64,000 bases of DNA from Photobacterium sp. GB-56 (GCF_003026105.1 NZ_PYNW01000008.1:1-64000), one strand, 5' to 3'. Counted from the stretch's first letter, positions 53,305 to 62,509 are shown. Notes: generated by a model not told the origin, from the sequence alone. A program made the numbers and translations.

Positions 53305-53928
53305 TTATTCACCGTTATATTGTAATTCTAACGCTTGAGCGGTTTGGTAGCCTTGATGCTTTTGTAGCTGCTCTGCGTAACGTTGAATATTTGGAAACGC
53401 AGCTAATACGCCATAGTTACCAAGGATTTCAGTAATAAATGACATCATGAAATCGGCACCGGTTAAACGCTCTTCTACAAGATAAGTTTTATCCACTAAC
53501 CGTTGATCAAAATATTGCATTACTTTCTGAGTTTCCATGTCAGCATAATCACCAAGGAAATTCATTTTTGCACCATCTTTGGTGACAAACATCTTTAAAA
53601 GTAACGGTAAAATGGCTGAACTTTCGGCAAAATGCAGCCATTGAATATAATCAATATAGGCTTGAGTGCCACGTTCAGGCATAAATTTACCGTTACCGTA
53701 AGTTTCAATTAAATATTCTGTGATAGCGCCTGATTCGGTAATGATCATTCCGTTATCTTCCAATACCGGTGATTTACCTAGTGGATGAACACTTTTAAGT
53801 TCTGGTGGCGCAAGAAATGTGACCTTGTCTCGGCAATAAGGTTGAATTTTATATTCAACACCTAGCTCTTCAAGTAGCCAGATAATACGCTTTGAACGAG
53901 ATTGATTAAGATGGTGCAATATGATCAT
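53305..53928 (-). CDS. Glutathione S-transferase family protein
   Basis: 207 residues. The thioredoxin-fold N-domain (MIILHHLNQSRSKRIIWLLE, then LEDNGMIITESGAITEYLIE with the glutathione-binding ES pair) is followed by an all-helical C-domain (DYIQWLHFAESSAILPLLLK, RLTGADFMMSFITEIL). Ser at LNQSRS is a possible catalytic residue. It is 22 bases downstream of the reductase gene, in one operon under the operator at 54989. Role: conjugation of electrophiles. Confidence 0.92.
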   Translation of the reverse strand: MIILHHLNQSRSKRIIWLLEELGVEYKIQPYCRDKVTFLAPPELKSVHPLGKSPVLEDNGMIITESGAITEYLIETYGNGKFMPERGTQAYIDYIQWLHFAESSAILPLLLKMFVTKDGAKMNFLGDYADMETQKVMQYFDQRLVDKTYLVEERLTGADFMMSFITEILGNYGVLAAFPNIQRYAEQLQKHQGYQTAQALELQYNGE

Positions 53929-53950
53929 GATAAGTCCTTTTTAGGTTTAG

Positions 53951-54970
53951 TTAGCTAACTTTAACTACAACTTTGCCGAAGTTTTTACCTTCAAGTAAGC
54001 CAATAAAAGCGTGTGGAGCTTGCTCTAGGCCTTCGACTCTATCTTCACGGTAATGAATTTTTCCTTCAGCAAGCCATTGCGACATTTGTTGTGCAAATTC
54101 GTCATAACGGTGAGCATAATCGTCAAAGATAATGAAACCTTGCATCTTGATACGCTTAACCAGTAGTTGTCCCATTAACATATTCATACGATCTGGGCCG
54201 TCTGGAAGCGATGTTGCATTGTATTGAGAGATCAAGCCACAAAGCGGAATGCGTGCGCCTGTATTCAGTAGAGGAAGCACTGCATCAAAGACTTTACCGC
54301 CAACATTTTCATAATAAATATCAATGCCATCGGTACATGCATCTGCTAATTGTTGAGCAAAGTCAGCAGCATGGTGATCAATACATTCATCAAATCCTAA
54401 TGTCTCTTTTGCGTATTGGCATTTTTCGTTACCACCTGCGATACCAACAACACGACAGCCTTTTATCTTACCAATTTGACCAACCATAGAGCCTACTGCG
54501 CCAGTTGCAGCAGCAACAACGATAGTGTCACCTTGCTTTGGTTGACCGATATCGAGTAGCCCCATGTATGCGGTAAAGCCTGGCATACCCATTACTCCTA
54601 ATGCATAGGATGGGTGACTGGGATTCATTCCTAACTTTATTAATCCTTCACCATTTGAAACGGCATAATCTTGCCAACCAGAATACGCTAATACCCATTC
54701 ACCCACTTGATAGTCAGGGTGGTGAGAAGCGGTTACTTGGCATACCGTGCCACCGACCATCACTTCATTAATACCGACAGGCTCAGCATAGGATTTTTTA
54801 TCACTCATACGCCCACGCATATAAGGGTCGAGTGAGAGATAAACGGTTTTAAGTAGTAACTCGCCTTGTTGCGGGCTTGGGATCGTTGTTTCTGTTAAAT
54901 GAAAATTTTCAGGAGTTGGTGCGCCTACAGGACGAGAGGCTAATAGTAGTTGGCGATTAGTGGCTGTCAT
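53951..54970 (-). CDS. NADPH-dependent enone reductase, CurA/MDR family
   Basis: 339 residues. The medium-chain reductase fold lacks the zinc ligands. LYLSLDPYMRGRMSDKKSYA is the leukotriene-B4/CurA family signature, AATGAVGSMVGQIGKIKGCR is the NADPH-binding glycine motif, and YYENVGGKVFDAVLPLLN and GFIIFDDYAHRYDEF are family loops. It reduces alpha,beta-unsaturated carbonyls. First gene of the operon with GST; the operator lies 18 bases upstream. Confidence 0.92.
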   Translation of the reverse strand: MTATNRQLLLASRPVGAPTPENFHLTETTIPSPQQGELLLKTVYLSLDPYMRGRMSDKKSYAEPVGINEVMVGGTVCQVTASHHPDYQVGEWVLAYSGWQDYAVSNGEGLIKLGMNPSHPSYALGVMGMPGFTAYMGLLDIGQPKQGDTIVVAAATGAVGSMVGQIGKIKGCRVVGIAGGNEKCQYAKETLGFDECIDHHAADFAQQLADACTDGIDIYYENVGGKVFDAVLPLLNTGARIPLCGLISQYNATSLPDGPDRMNMLMGQLLVKRIKMQGFIIFDDYAHRYDEFAQQMSQWLAEGKIHYREDRVEGLEQAPHAFIGLLEGKNFGKVVVKVS

Positions 54971-54988
54971 TGCTGATTTCCTTTTTTC

Positions 54989-55008
54989 AATTAGACCAGT
55001 CGTCTAGT
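54989..55008. promoter_or_regulatory. TetR-type operator of the reductase/GST operon
   Basis: AATTAGACCAGTCGTCTAGT with palindromic core TAGAC-CAGTC-GTCTA (54992-55006). The same 20 bases recur at 55718, upstream of the tetR gene. The core matches the TAGAC-N5-GTCTA type of NemR-like regulators. Confidence 0.85.
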
Positions 55009-55112
55009 TGGTGTTTCAAAAAATCCCGCCTTATCGCATCGTTAATGTGTAGATAGGCGGGCATTATCTTTTCAATACTGCGGTTTATCACTATTACGTG
55101 TCTTGTCGATAA

Positions 55113-55700
55113 TCATTTTGGTTGCAGTAGTGATTGTGTTGTTTTTAATGCTTGCTGTAATCCTGATAAATCGTGACTTAGTTTGTTGAGTAAACTTGCT
55201 CCAAGCCATAAATTATAAAGAGTTCGGGCGGTTACATGGCTGTCGCAGTTAGCGATTGAGCCATCTTTTATTCCTCTTTCTATTGTTTTGGCGATTAAAG
55301 CGACAACACTATCTGCTCCTTGCTTTAATGCTTCTCGCATAGGCTCGGAGAGATCGGAGACTTCTGCACTGAGCTTTACCACCAAACATTTATTGGCATT
55401 ACAGATGCCGTTTTCAACTTTGATCCATAGCTTGAAATACTCATTGAGTTGTTCAAAGCCTGTGCCTTGCTCGCTTTTTAATACCAGAGCGACACGTTGT
55501 AAATAATGATGAAAATAAGAGTGGATCAATGCTTCACCAAATTGCTCTTTAGATTTGAAATAATGATAAAAAGAGCCTTTAGGTACTTCTGCCGCACTTA
55601 ATAATTGCGATAAACCAACACTCGTAAATCCTTTCGTGACCACTAGCTGGTAACCAACATTAAGAATGTGCTGCCGTGTATCAATTGTTTTTTCGTTCAT
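55113..55700 (-). CDS. TetR/AcrR-family repressor (NemR-like)
   Basis: 195 residues. The HTH is TIDTRQHILNVGYQLVVTKG, then GLSQLLSAAEVPKGSFYHYF and SKEQFGEALI, the sequence style of the NemR/YxaF group that senses electrophiles. The ligand domain has Cys residues in NGICNANKCLVVKL; NemR-type repressors sense through such Cys. It likely represses itself (operator at 55718) and the reductase/GST operon (operator at 54989), releasing when enones or quinones modify it. Confidence 0.9.
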   Translation of the reverse strand: MNEKTIDTRQHILNVGYQLVVTKGFTSVGLSQLLSAAEVPKGSFYHYFKSKEQFGEALIHSYFHHYLQRVALVLKSEQGTGFEQLNEYFKLWIKVENGICNANKCLVVKLSAEVSDLSEPMREALKQGADSVVALIAKTIERGIKDGSIANCDSHVTARTLYNLWLGASLLNKLSHDLSGLQQALKTTQSLLQPK

Positions 55701-55717
55701 GAAGTCACTATAGAATA

Positions 55718-55737
55718 AATTAGACCAGTCGTCTAGT
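55718..55737. promoter_or_regulatory. TetR-type operator of tetR itself
   Basis: Exact 20-base copy of the operator at 54989, 18 bases before the tetR start codon, so it would block its own promoter. Confidence 0.85.
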
Positions 55738-55946
55738 GCTTGGGTTTGAATGATTTTACTATAAATTAGCTTAAGAGTAATGATTTGATGTTTGATACTC
55801 TATTTTTAAGTTAGCTCTGCTAAGACTGGTCACCCACTTACTGTGGGGGGATTTGTTTTATTGTGTGTAAAACAAGATTATGAAACTATAACGATCTTCA
55901 AGTAGAACGCTTTTCTGCTTATTTTATTGGTTAAAAAGGTTAAGTG

Positions 55947-56258
55947 ATGGATTTTCAAAATTACTACGAGATCATTATAGAAGTACTGGTTGATAATTTT
56001 GATTTAGACGATGGCGAATACTATGGCGAGGTCATCTTAACGGATGAGCTTTATCAAACAAGCTGCGATATCGCTAAACAGTTTGATGTTGGTTTTAATG
56101 ACGAACATACCGCACTGGCTGTACTTGAAATGTCTAAGCAAGCAGGTGTAGAGCCAAATACATTCTCAGTATCATCAGCCGCTGTTGGTTGTGTTGTTGA
56201 TTACTTAGAAGATAACTTCGTTGTCGAATTCGATGATGAAGAGTTTGACGAAGAGTAA
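55947..56258 (+). CDS. Acidic hypothetical protein, 103 residues
   Basis: Starts at ATG 55947 (AAGG upstream). DNFDLDDGEYYGEVILTDEL, CDIAKQFDVGFNDEHTALAV and EDNFVVEFDDEEFDEE show a very acidic, soluble protein, perhaps a helical regulator. No family recognised. A terminator lies before the next gene. Confidence 0.6.
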   Translation: MDFQNYYEIIIEVLVDNFDLDDGEYYGEVILTDELYQTSCDIAKQFDVGFNDEHTALAVLEMSKQAGVEPNTFSVSSAAVGCVVDYLEDNFVVEFDDEEFDEE

Positions 56259-56288
56259 TGCTCGTCGCATAAAGAAATATAACTATTG

Positions 56289-56312
56289 AAGCCGACATGA
56301 TGTCGGCTTTTG
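56289..56312 (+). terminator. Terminator
   Basis: AAGCCGACA, loop TGA, TGTCGGCTT, TTG. Confidence 0.85.
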
Positions 56313-56330
56313 ATTATCGGAGGCGATGAT

Positions 56331-56963
56331 ATGCATCTCAAGACATTAGAATCAATATTAACGACAGAGCTTGAGCTGTTAAATAGTGCAGATGCAGCGC
56401 ATGATAAAGCGCATGTTTTACGTGTGGTGAAAGTAGCAAAACAGCTTGCTAAGCAAGAGCAAGCACGATTAAACATTACTCTTGCTGCGGCCTATTTACA
56501 TGACTGTGTTGCCGTTGCTAAAAATGATCCTCGAAGAAAACAAGCTTCAACACTTGCAGCTAATAAAGCGATCGAATTTTTATCAGACAAAAAGTTACTC
56601 GTTGACCATCATGATGAGATTCATCATGCGATTGTGGCGCATAGCTTTAGTGCTGATATTAAACCGTTAACATTGGAAGCAAAAATTGTTCAAGATGCTG
56701 ATAGATTAGATGCACTTGGCGCGATAGGTTTAACACGGTGTATTCAGGTTGGCACATCTTTAGGTCGACCATTGTATGCTCTTGACGATCCTTTTTGTCA
56801 AAACCGACAACCTGATGACACGAGTTACACCCTAGATCACTTTTATATTAAGTTACTTGGTTTAGCTGACACCATGCAAACAGATGCTGCGAAGATTGAA
56901 GCGGTTAAACGGATCGAGTTTATGAAAAGTTATCTCTTGCAGTTAGAGTCAGAGATAGGGTGA
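56331..56963 (+). CDS. HD-domain phosphohydrolase, YedJ-like
   Basis: 210 residues from ATG 56331 (CGGAGG upstream). The metal site is H...HD...D: AAHDKAHVLRVVKVAK, TLAAAYLHDCVAVAKNDPRR and AKIVQDADRLDALGAIGLTR. These proteins hydrolyse phosphate esters of nucleotides or similar compounds. Length and motifs match YedJ. Single gene after its own terminator. Confidence 0.9.
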   Translation: MHLKTLESILTTELELLNSADAAHDKAHVLRVVKVAKQLAKQEQARLNITLAAAYLHDCVAVAKNDPRRKQASTLAANKAIEFLSDKKLLVDHHDEIHHAIVAHSFSADIKPLTLEAKIVQDADRLDALGAIGLTRCIQVGTSLGRPLYALDDPFCQNRQPDDTSYTLDHFYIKLLGLADTMQTDAAKIEAVKRIEFMKSYLLQLESEIG

Positions 56964-57100
56964 GATAGTACAAAGAATAAGCATTTATGCTGTGTTTGAT
57001 CTTGCTGAAAGAGTAAATAGTAAGATAACGCTGTAATAGTAACCACTTAATTTAGATGGGTATTTACATCTACATATTATCTCCGTATTATTCGCGCCAT

Positions 57101-57191
57101 GGAGAGATGGCTGAGTGGTTGAAAGCACCGGTCTTGAAAACCGGCATACGTTTATAGCGTATCTAGGGTTCAAATCCCTATCTCTCCGCCA
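57101..57191 (+). tRNA. tRNA-Ser(UGA), copy 2
   Basis: Identical to copy 1 over all 91 bases, anticodon TGA. Confidence 0.97.
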
Positions 57192-57197
57192 TATTTT

Positions 57198-57227
57198 AAG
57201 CCTCGTCAGCAATGACGGGGCTTTTTT
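57198..57227 (+). terminator. Terminator of tRNA-Ser copy 2
   Basis: AAGCCTCGTCA, loop GCAA, TGACGGGGCTT, T run; same as the hairpin at 53024. Confidence 0.95.
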
Positions 57228-57259
57228 GCATCTGAAATTTAAACTGTGAGTTCGCTTCT

Positions 57260-57769
57260 TTAGCATTGAGTATATTGACTAATAAAATCAGCTTGCGCCA
57301 TTGCCATAATTGAAGCTGTTAAACGTAGAGCTGCGTTGATTGCATCATCCGATTCATTCAATGATCGTAATAATTCAACATGTCCATCTAGACAACTATA
57401 ACCTTGGTTTACCATACATGCCGCAATGCAAGCATAGTAGTAAGCAGTTTCATCATCGATATCTAAACTATGTAATGGTTTGAGCTCTAACGCATTAGTT
57501 TGTTTGATATTGGATAAATGTAAGCTTTGAATTGCCATATAGTAGTTATTTGTCATGGCCATACGCATGACAGCGTGATTAATATCGGCGAATTGTAAGC
57601 TATTAATATCACCGACTTGCTGTTTGATACGTTGTAGCACAGTACTATTTTGTGTCGCGAGTGCTGCTGCATAAGCAATATATTGAATTCGGTTATTCGC
57701 AAGTAGCGATTGTCGAGAAATGAGTGAGTGAAGTAAATCAGAATGATCAAAAGTAGTGTCAGTTGGCAT
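57260..57769 (-). CDS. AhpD/carboxymuconolactone-decarboxylase-like protein without the usual Cys pair
   Basis: 169 residues from ATG 57769 (AAGGAAG upstream). The all-helical CMD/AhpD fold is suggested by DETAYYYACIAACMVNQGYS, then CLDGHVELLRSLNESDDAIN and AALRLTASIMAMAQ. AhpD uses CxxC...H; here only one Cys remains before DGH (YSCLDGH), so peroxidase-reductase chemistry is doubtful. The function is unknown. Confidence 0.55.
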   Translation of the reverse strand: MPTDTTFDHSDLLHSLISRQSLLANNRIQYIAYAAALATQNSTVLQRIKQQVGDINSLQFADINHAVMRMAMTNNYYMAIQSLHLSNIKQTNALELKPLHSLDIDDETAYYYACIAACMVNQGYSCLDGHVELLRSLNESDDAINAALRLTASIMAMAQADFISQYTQC

Positions 57770-58018
57770 AGCAATGCTTCCTTTTACGCTAACAAAATGT
57801 GCAAGATAACTGCACGAATGCATTTAATGATATTCCCTTCATTCAGTGACGCAATTGCCAGTTATGCAGCATTACTGTGTAGAAATGATCAGAATAGTTG
57901 ATGAATAACGTTGTGATAGGTAAGTGATTTAGAGAAGTAGAGGCTTTTGTCTCTTTATTACGCAGTCAAACGGCTACTGATTTACATAACTAAAAATAGC
58001 GAGTAGTATTTGCGGCAT

Positions 58019-58109
58019 GGAGAGATGGCTGAGTGGTTGAAAGCACCGGTCTTGAAAACCGGCATACGTTTATAGCGTATCTAGGGTTCAAATCCCTATC
58101 TCTCCGCCA
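58019..58109 (+). tRNA. tRNA-Ser(UGA), copy 3
   Basis: Identical to copies 1 and 2, anticodon TGA. Confidence 0.97.
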
Positions 58110-58115
58110 CATTTT

Positions 58116-58146
58116 AAACCTCGCCAGAAATGACGAGGTTTTTTTA
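58116..58146 (+). terminator. Terminator of tRNA-Ser copy 3
   Basis: AAACCTCG...CGAGGTTT with T run; diverged from the other two copies. Confidence 0.9.
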
Positions 58147-58342
58147 TGTCAAAATAGAATTGATGATTATCAATAATCCCCGAAGAGTGATCAAACAAGC
58201 TTCAAGAGTCGTAAGATATTTGGCCTAAAAGATTATTGCTGTTTGAATGAAATCGTGTGATTGCAAGTTTATATTTATTTTTAGAAAAGAGTTGTAGCAG
58301 AATGCTATAAAATAGAACCATAAACACACTTATTTTATTTTT

Positions 58343-59203
58343 TTAAGTTATATTTGAAAATAAAATATCTAAATCATAATTTTCTCGTGCTAGTGAACGT
58401 TTTAAACTACTTAAGGATTTTATTTGAAGTTGACGTATACGTTCTCTTGTTAGTCCAACAGCATCGGCAACTTCTTGTAATGTATGCGGTTCGTAGCCCA
58501 TCAGGCCATAACGACGACAGATGATCTCCTTATCTCTTGCATTCATTCTATTTAGTATCAAGTTCGTGATTTTTACCATGTCATCATTATCGACCTCTGC
58601 ACTCGGTGATGTTATTTGTTCATCCGCCACTAAATAAGCAATGGTGTGTGATTGTTCAGTATCACCAATGGTTTGATCGAGTGAAATAACATTGACTTCA
58701 TTAGAGAATAAGGCTGATATTTCTTTACTTTCTTTATTGAGTGCTTGCGCAATATCTTCGTGAGTAGGTTCATTATTATTTCGCTTCATTAGCTCACGAT
58801 GAGTACGAATTAATGTGTTGATTTCTTTAGAAATATGGACTGGTAAACGTATAGTTCTGTTTTGATTGTGAATAGCACGTTCGATGGTTTGTTTAATCCA
58901 CCATGAAGCATAAGTAGAGAAACGAAACCCTTTTTCTGGATCGAATTTTTCAACGGCAGTCATTAAACCAATGTTACCTTCATCGATAAGATCACTTAAT
59001 GAGAGATTAGAAGCACGATATTTTTTTGCAATGCTAACGACAAGCCTTAAATTAGATTCAATAAGAATTTTTTTTGAAGCAAGATCGCCAGTTAAAGACT
59101 TACGGCTATATTGAATTTCATCATCTTTATTAAGTAAAGGTTTATTTGAAATATCATTAAGATATAGGCGTATTACATCCACTTCAAAACTTGTCGTTTC
59201 CAT
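58343..59203 (-). CDS. RpoS-like alternative sigma factor (possible RpoQ)
   Basis: 286 residues from ATG 59203; the AAGGA that serves it overlaps the ATG at 59212. Region 2 is [20 protein letters not shown], then [20 protein letters not shown]; region 3 has [20 protein letters not shown]; region 4 is [20 protein letters not shown]. The resemblance to RpoS is strong, but the N-terminal region 1 is short and total length is below the usual 330, as in the Aliivibrio RpoS-like sigma RpoQ. It would direct RNA polymerase to a special set of promoters. Region 1.1 is missing, as in such small sigmas. Confidence 0.8.
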   Translation of the reverse strand: METTSFEVDVIRLYLNDISNKPLLNKDDEIQYSRKSLTGDLASKKILIESNLRLVVSIAKKYRASNLSLSDLIDEGNIGLMTAVEKFDPEKGFRFSTYASWWIKQTIERAIHNQNRTIRLPVHISKEINTLIRTHRELMKRNNNEPTHEDIAQALNKESKEISALFSNEVNVISLDQTIGDTEQSHTIAYLVADEQITSPSAEVDNDDMVKITNLILNRMNARDKEIICRRYGLMGYEPHTLQEVADAVGLTRERIRQLQIKSLSSLKRSLARENYDLDILFSNIT

Positions 59204-59497
59204 TTTATTCATCCTTAATAAATAAATGCAGGGGTGCAATCAATCCGTGAACACCTTGTTGATTATATAAATATAAATATAAATGTTAATAAAAAGCAAA
59301 CATTAATTGTAACATTTATGTAATATTCATGTAATATTCTGTTGGGTGTGGTAAATTTATAAATTTATTGGCTTCATATCTAAATTAAACAATCAATAAA
59401 CGTAATGTTATTTTTACACTGCTCTTTTTTTGTTGTTTATATATCGTGTTGGTATATATCGTTGTACTATATAAAAAATATATATGAGTTTGTAAAT

Positions 59498-59872
59498 ATG
59501 TCATCATTAGTTAAAAACGTGTCTCTATCAATCGCACTGTTATCTTCTTTATGTTTTTCTTATGCTAATGCAGCTGAGATATCTGGTAATTCGATTGTGG
59601 TTCAATCCTGTATTGATAACCAAAATTTTGATGAGCAAGGCTTGATTCATTGCTATCAACAAGCTGAAGCAACAGCAAAAGATCAAGTTTATAATTTATC
59701 AAGTCAAGGTGAGCATTATAAAAGTGCTATCGATAGCCAATGTCAAAAGTTACAAGTAAAACTTAATACAGATACAACAATGATTAAATCTGACAAAGAA
59801 GCTAAAATAGCGGCTTGTTATGCTAATGGCTGGTCTCGTGCACGTGATACAGCGTTAAATGAAAAATACTAG
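59498..59872 (+). CDS. Exported four-Cys protein, unknown
   Basis: 124 residues from ATG 59498. The signal peptide (NVSLSIALLSSLCFSYANAA) is cleaved before EISGNS. The mature part has Cys in VQSCIDNQ, IHCYQQAE, DSQCQKLQ and AACYANGW, which could form two disulfides. No family recognised. It is 17 bases from the next small gene. Confidence 0.7.
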   Translation: MSSLVKNVSLSIALLSSLCFSYANAAEISGNSIVVQSCIDNQNFDEQGLIHCYQQAEATAKDQVYNLSSQGEHYKSAIDSQCQKLQVKLNTDTTMIKSDKEAKIAACYANGWSRARDTALNEKY

Positions 59873-59889
59873 TCGAATGGTTGGGGATT

Positions 59890-60042
59890 ATGCGACATTT
59901 ATCTGACTATCAACAACAGATAGACGTGATTGTTCAAGAGCATTCAGGAAGTCTTGAACAATCACTAGAATCATTACAGCGATTGCTAGATGCTATCGCT
60001 GATGATAGGGCATTAACAGATAGTCAATTAAAACAGGATTAA
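59890..60042 (+). CDS. Small helical protein, 50 residues
   Basis: ATG 59890, GGGG a few bases upstream. Sequence: MRHLSDYQQQIDVIVQEHSG, then SLEQSLESLQRLLDAIADDR and LTDSQLKQD, a likely two-helix protein. It is directly downstream of the exported four-Cys gene and before a good terminator, so it is probably the second gene of a small operon. Confidence 0.6.
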   Translation: MRHLSDYQQQIDVIVQEHSGSLEQSLESLQRLLDAIADDRALTDSQLKQD

Positions 60043-60056
60043 GTTGCTTTAAGAAT

Positions 60057-60090
60057 AAACGGATGAAGATACAATGATCATCCGTTTTTA
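60057..60090. terminator. Terminator
   Basis: AAACGGATGA, loop, TCATCCGTTT, then TTA; can serve both the small operon and the convergent LysR gene. Confidence 0.85.
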
Positions 60091-60981
60091 TTTGGTTTTA
60101 GATAGTTGCAAAATAGAATTGTATAACAAAACTGTTGATGGGTTATTTTTATTATCTTGAGGACACACGAGATAATAAGTTGGCATTTTATCATTAATGT
60201 AAGTGATGTTGAGTCGTTCAACCAAGGTGCCATCATTAAGTTGCTTTTGGACTAAGATTCTATTTACAAAAGCGATGCCTAAACCGTTACAAGCCGCCTC
60301 TATGGCTTGAATTGAGTTTTGGAAAAAAACTTTATTCTGATTTCTGTTCGGTTTGATCTTCATATTATGTAAAACAAGATCCCATTGAATTAGACGATTA
60401 GTCGTTTCTATCAATGTGATTTCACTGAGTAGTTGCTCTGTGAGTTTTACTTTAGATGAAGGAATATAATCAGGAGTGCAGACTGCAACCATCTTTTCTT
60501 TAAATAAGACATCATATTCATGTTGCTCTGGTGGCTTTAATCCATATCGAATCGCAATGTCTATATTCTCTTTGCCAAAATCGAGCGTTTCTAATGTATC
60601 AATAAAATTGAGCGAGATCCCTTGCTGAGATAACTGTCGAATATTAATGAGTGGCAAAAGCCATTTATTTAATAACGCAGGTGGTATCGCAACGGTTAAC
60701 TTTTGATTTTTTTTAGAGATACCGAGATCGGCCGTTGCTTGTTCTAGTTCATTTAAAATTATTGTTGTTCGACTAAAGTAACGAAGACCTGCATTAGTGA
60801 GAGTAATACTGCGGTTATGTCGCTGAAATAATTTTTGTTCTATAAAATCTTCAAGTGTGCTTATTTGATGACTAACAGCCCCTGGCGTTACATATAATTC
60901 TTCTGCGGCTAGTTTAAAGCTTTGTAGTCTTGCAGCGGCTTCAAAATAGACAATGGCTTTTATTGGTGGGATGACCCGCAT
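60088..60981 (-). CDS. LysR-family regulator, GcvA-like
   Basis: 297 residues. HTH at the start: IKAIVYFEAAARLQSFKLAA, then LYVTPGAVSHQISTLEDFIE, the GcvA/AmpR-type sequence. The effector domain includes GISLNFIDTLETLDFGKENI and DIAIRYGLKPP. Divergent from the PEBP gene with a 170-bp gap, so control of it is likely but not proven. Confidence 0.9.
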   Translation of the reverse strand: MRVIPPIKAIVYFEAAARLQSFKLAAEELYVTPGAVSHQISTLEDFIEQKLFQRHNRSITLTNAGLRYFSRTTIILNELEQATADLGISKKNQKLTVAIPPALLNKWLLPLINIRQLSQQGISLNFIDTLETLDFGKENIDIAIRYGLKPPEQHEYDVLFKEKMVAVCTPDYIPSSKVKLTEQLLSEITLIETTNRLIQWDLVLHNMKIKPNRNQNKVFFQNSIQAIEAACNGLGIAFVNRILVQKQLNDGTLVERLNITYINDKMPTYYLVCPQDNKNNPSTVLLYNSILQLSKTK

Positions 60982-61153
60982 TGGTATACCTTCAAGTTAT
61001 TTTTTCTAAGTTCACAAAATATTATTATCGATTTGTAGTATTTATTTTTTGTGCATATAATTCAAAACGAACAAAAAGTGTTTGGCAGTATACCAATTTA
61101 GAATAACATTATGCTGTTAAATCGTTATTAATCTATAATGATGAGTACTAACA

Positions 61154-61705
61154 ATGAAGATCAAACAAGTAGTAGCAGCTGTACTTCTAGCAGTTCCTGC
61201 ATTTATGTCGCAAGCGATGGTGCTAACGAGCCACGATATTACTAATGATAAAACATTACAAAATCAGCAACTGTTTAACCAATGGGGTTGTACAGGCAAG
61301 AATGTATCACCACAATTAACATGGAAAGATGTTCCTGCTGGAACAAAAAGCTTCGCTGTTACGATGTATGATCCTGATGCACCAACAGGTAGTGGTTGGT
61401 GGCATTGGAGTGTTATTAACATTCCTGCTGATGTACATAGTTTAGCTGCGGGCGCGGGTGCTGTTGGCGGTAAAGAATTACCAAAAGGCGCAAGTATGGT
61501 AACGAATGATTTTGGCTTTAAAGGTTTTGGTGGTGCATGTCCTCCGCCAAACTCAAAACCGCATAATTATGAAATTACAGTGTATGCATTAAATACGGCG
61601 AATATTAAATTACCAGAGAATGCATCACCAGCATTAGCAGGCTATAACATTCTTGCTCATGTTATTGGTAAAGCTGTGCTTGTTGCGCCAACGAATGCAC
61701 GTTAA
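61154..61705 (+). CDS. Exported YbhB/YbcL (PEBP, Raf-kinase-inhibitor-like) protein
   Basis: 183 residues. Signal peptide ([18 protein letters not shown]) is cleaved near residue 20. The PEBP fold has [40 protein letters not shown] and [20 protein letters not shown], the anion-binding pocket loops (DPDAP, GxCPP). It lies in the periplasm, and its ligand is unknown. Terminator at 61719. Confidence 0.9.
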   Translation: MKIKQVVAAVLLAVPAFMSQAMVLTSHDITNDKTLQNQQLFNQWGCTGKNVSPQLTWKDVPAGTKSFAVTMYDPDAPTGSGWWHWSVINIPADVHSLAAGAGAVGGKELPKGASMVTNDFGFKGFGGACPPPNSKPHNYEITVYALNTANIKLPENASPALAGYNILAHVIGKAVLVAPTNAR

Positions 61706-61718
61706 TTGAAATTAGATG

Positions 61719-61766
61719 AAAAAGCCACTTACCTAAACTATCAATCGTTTTTGTAAGTGGCTTTTT
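61719..61766 (+). terminator. Terminator of the PEBP gene
   Basis: AAAAAGCCACTTAC, 20-base loop, GTAAGTGGCTTTTT. Confidence 0.85.
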
Positions 61767-61769
61767 GTT

Positions 61770-62198
61770 AAGTATTTTTTCATTTACGACGTTTTTACAG
61801 GTAATGTTGCCGTGATATATATTTAATCCATTACGTAGATGTTTATCTGTGAGAAGTGCTTGTTTATAATCTTTATATGCTAATGCAAGAATATAAGGCA
61901 GTGTTGCGTTATTTAAAGCAATGGCACCTGGCATATTGGCAATACAATAATGTAAGTGGGATCATCATGTGTTGTTGGGTGTGATGTTTCTACACAGCCA
62001 CTTTGGTCAATAGCAACATCTACAATAGCAGTTCCAGGCTTCATTTTTCTATCATTGCTTTTGTGAACAGTTTAGGTGCTGCTACGCCTGCAATAAGACC
62101 CCTCCAATAACAAGATCAGCTCTTATTACATGATCTTCTATAGTTGCACTCGTTGCATATTTTGTATTGATTTCACCATCAAATTGTATACTCCCAAG
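61770..62198 (-). pseudogene. ald: Alanine dehydrogenase (ald) C-terminal relic
   Basis: On the minus strand, fragments in different frames read INTKYATSATIEDHVIRADL and VIGGVL (62198 to about 62090), then [20 protein letters not shown] and THDDPTYI, and finally [20 protein letters not shown] with [14 protein letters not shown]. These are the consecutive NAD-domain and C-terminal parts of alanine dehydrogenase. At least two frameshifts and the lost N-terminal half show it is dead; the N-terminal catalytic Lys/His part is missing. Confidence 0.85.
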
Positions 62199-62464
62199 CA
62201 ATATGAAAATAACCTGCGATTACATGGGGTTAGTTTCTTAGAATGTAAAGTCGTGAAAGAATTTGCAACTTAAGCTCACTTAGGCATAACAGTATCTATG
62301 TGCCTCCATATCATTATAACGTAACATTCTGAGTTCATTTGTCTTTTGTATTATTATAAATATCTATTGCTGTTATTAGAGTGGTACTAGAGATCAATAA
62401 TAAAATGAGCAACACAGAAAGATAAGCAGAGGAGAGGCGTTAACGGTGAATATAAGGAATGAGT

Positions 62465-62494
62465 AAAAGTCGCTATTTACTAGCGACTTTTTTA
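62465..62494 (-). terminator. Terminator of the hns-like gene
   Basis: AAAAGTCGCTA, loop TTTAC, TAGCGACTTTT; ends the minus-strand gene, usable from both sides. Confidence 0.9.
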
Positions 62495-62509
62495 CTTAAT
62501 GTCACGAAA

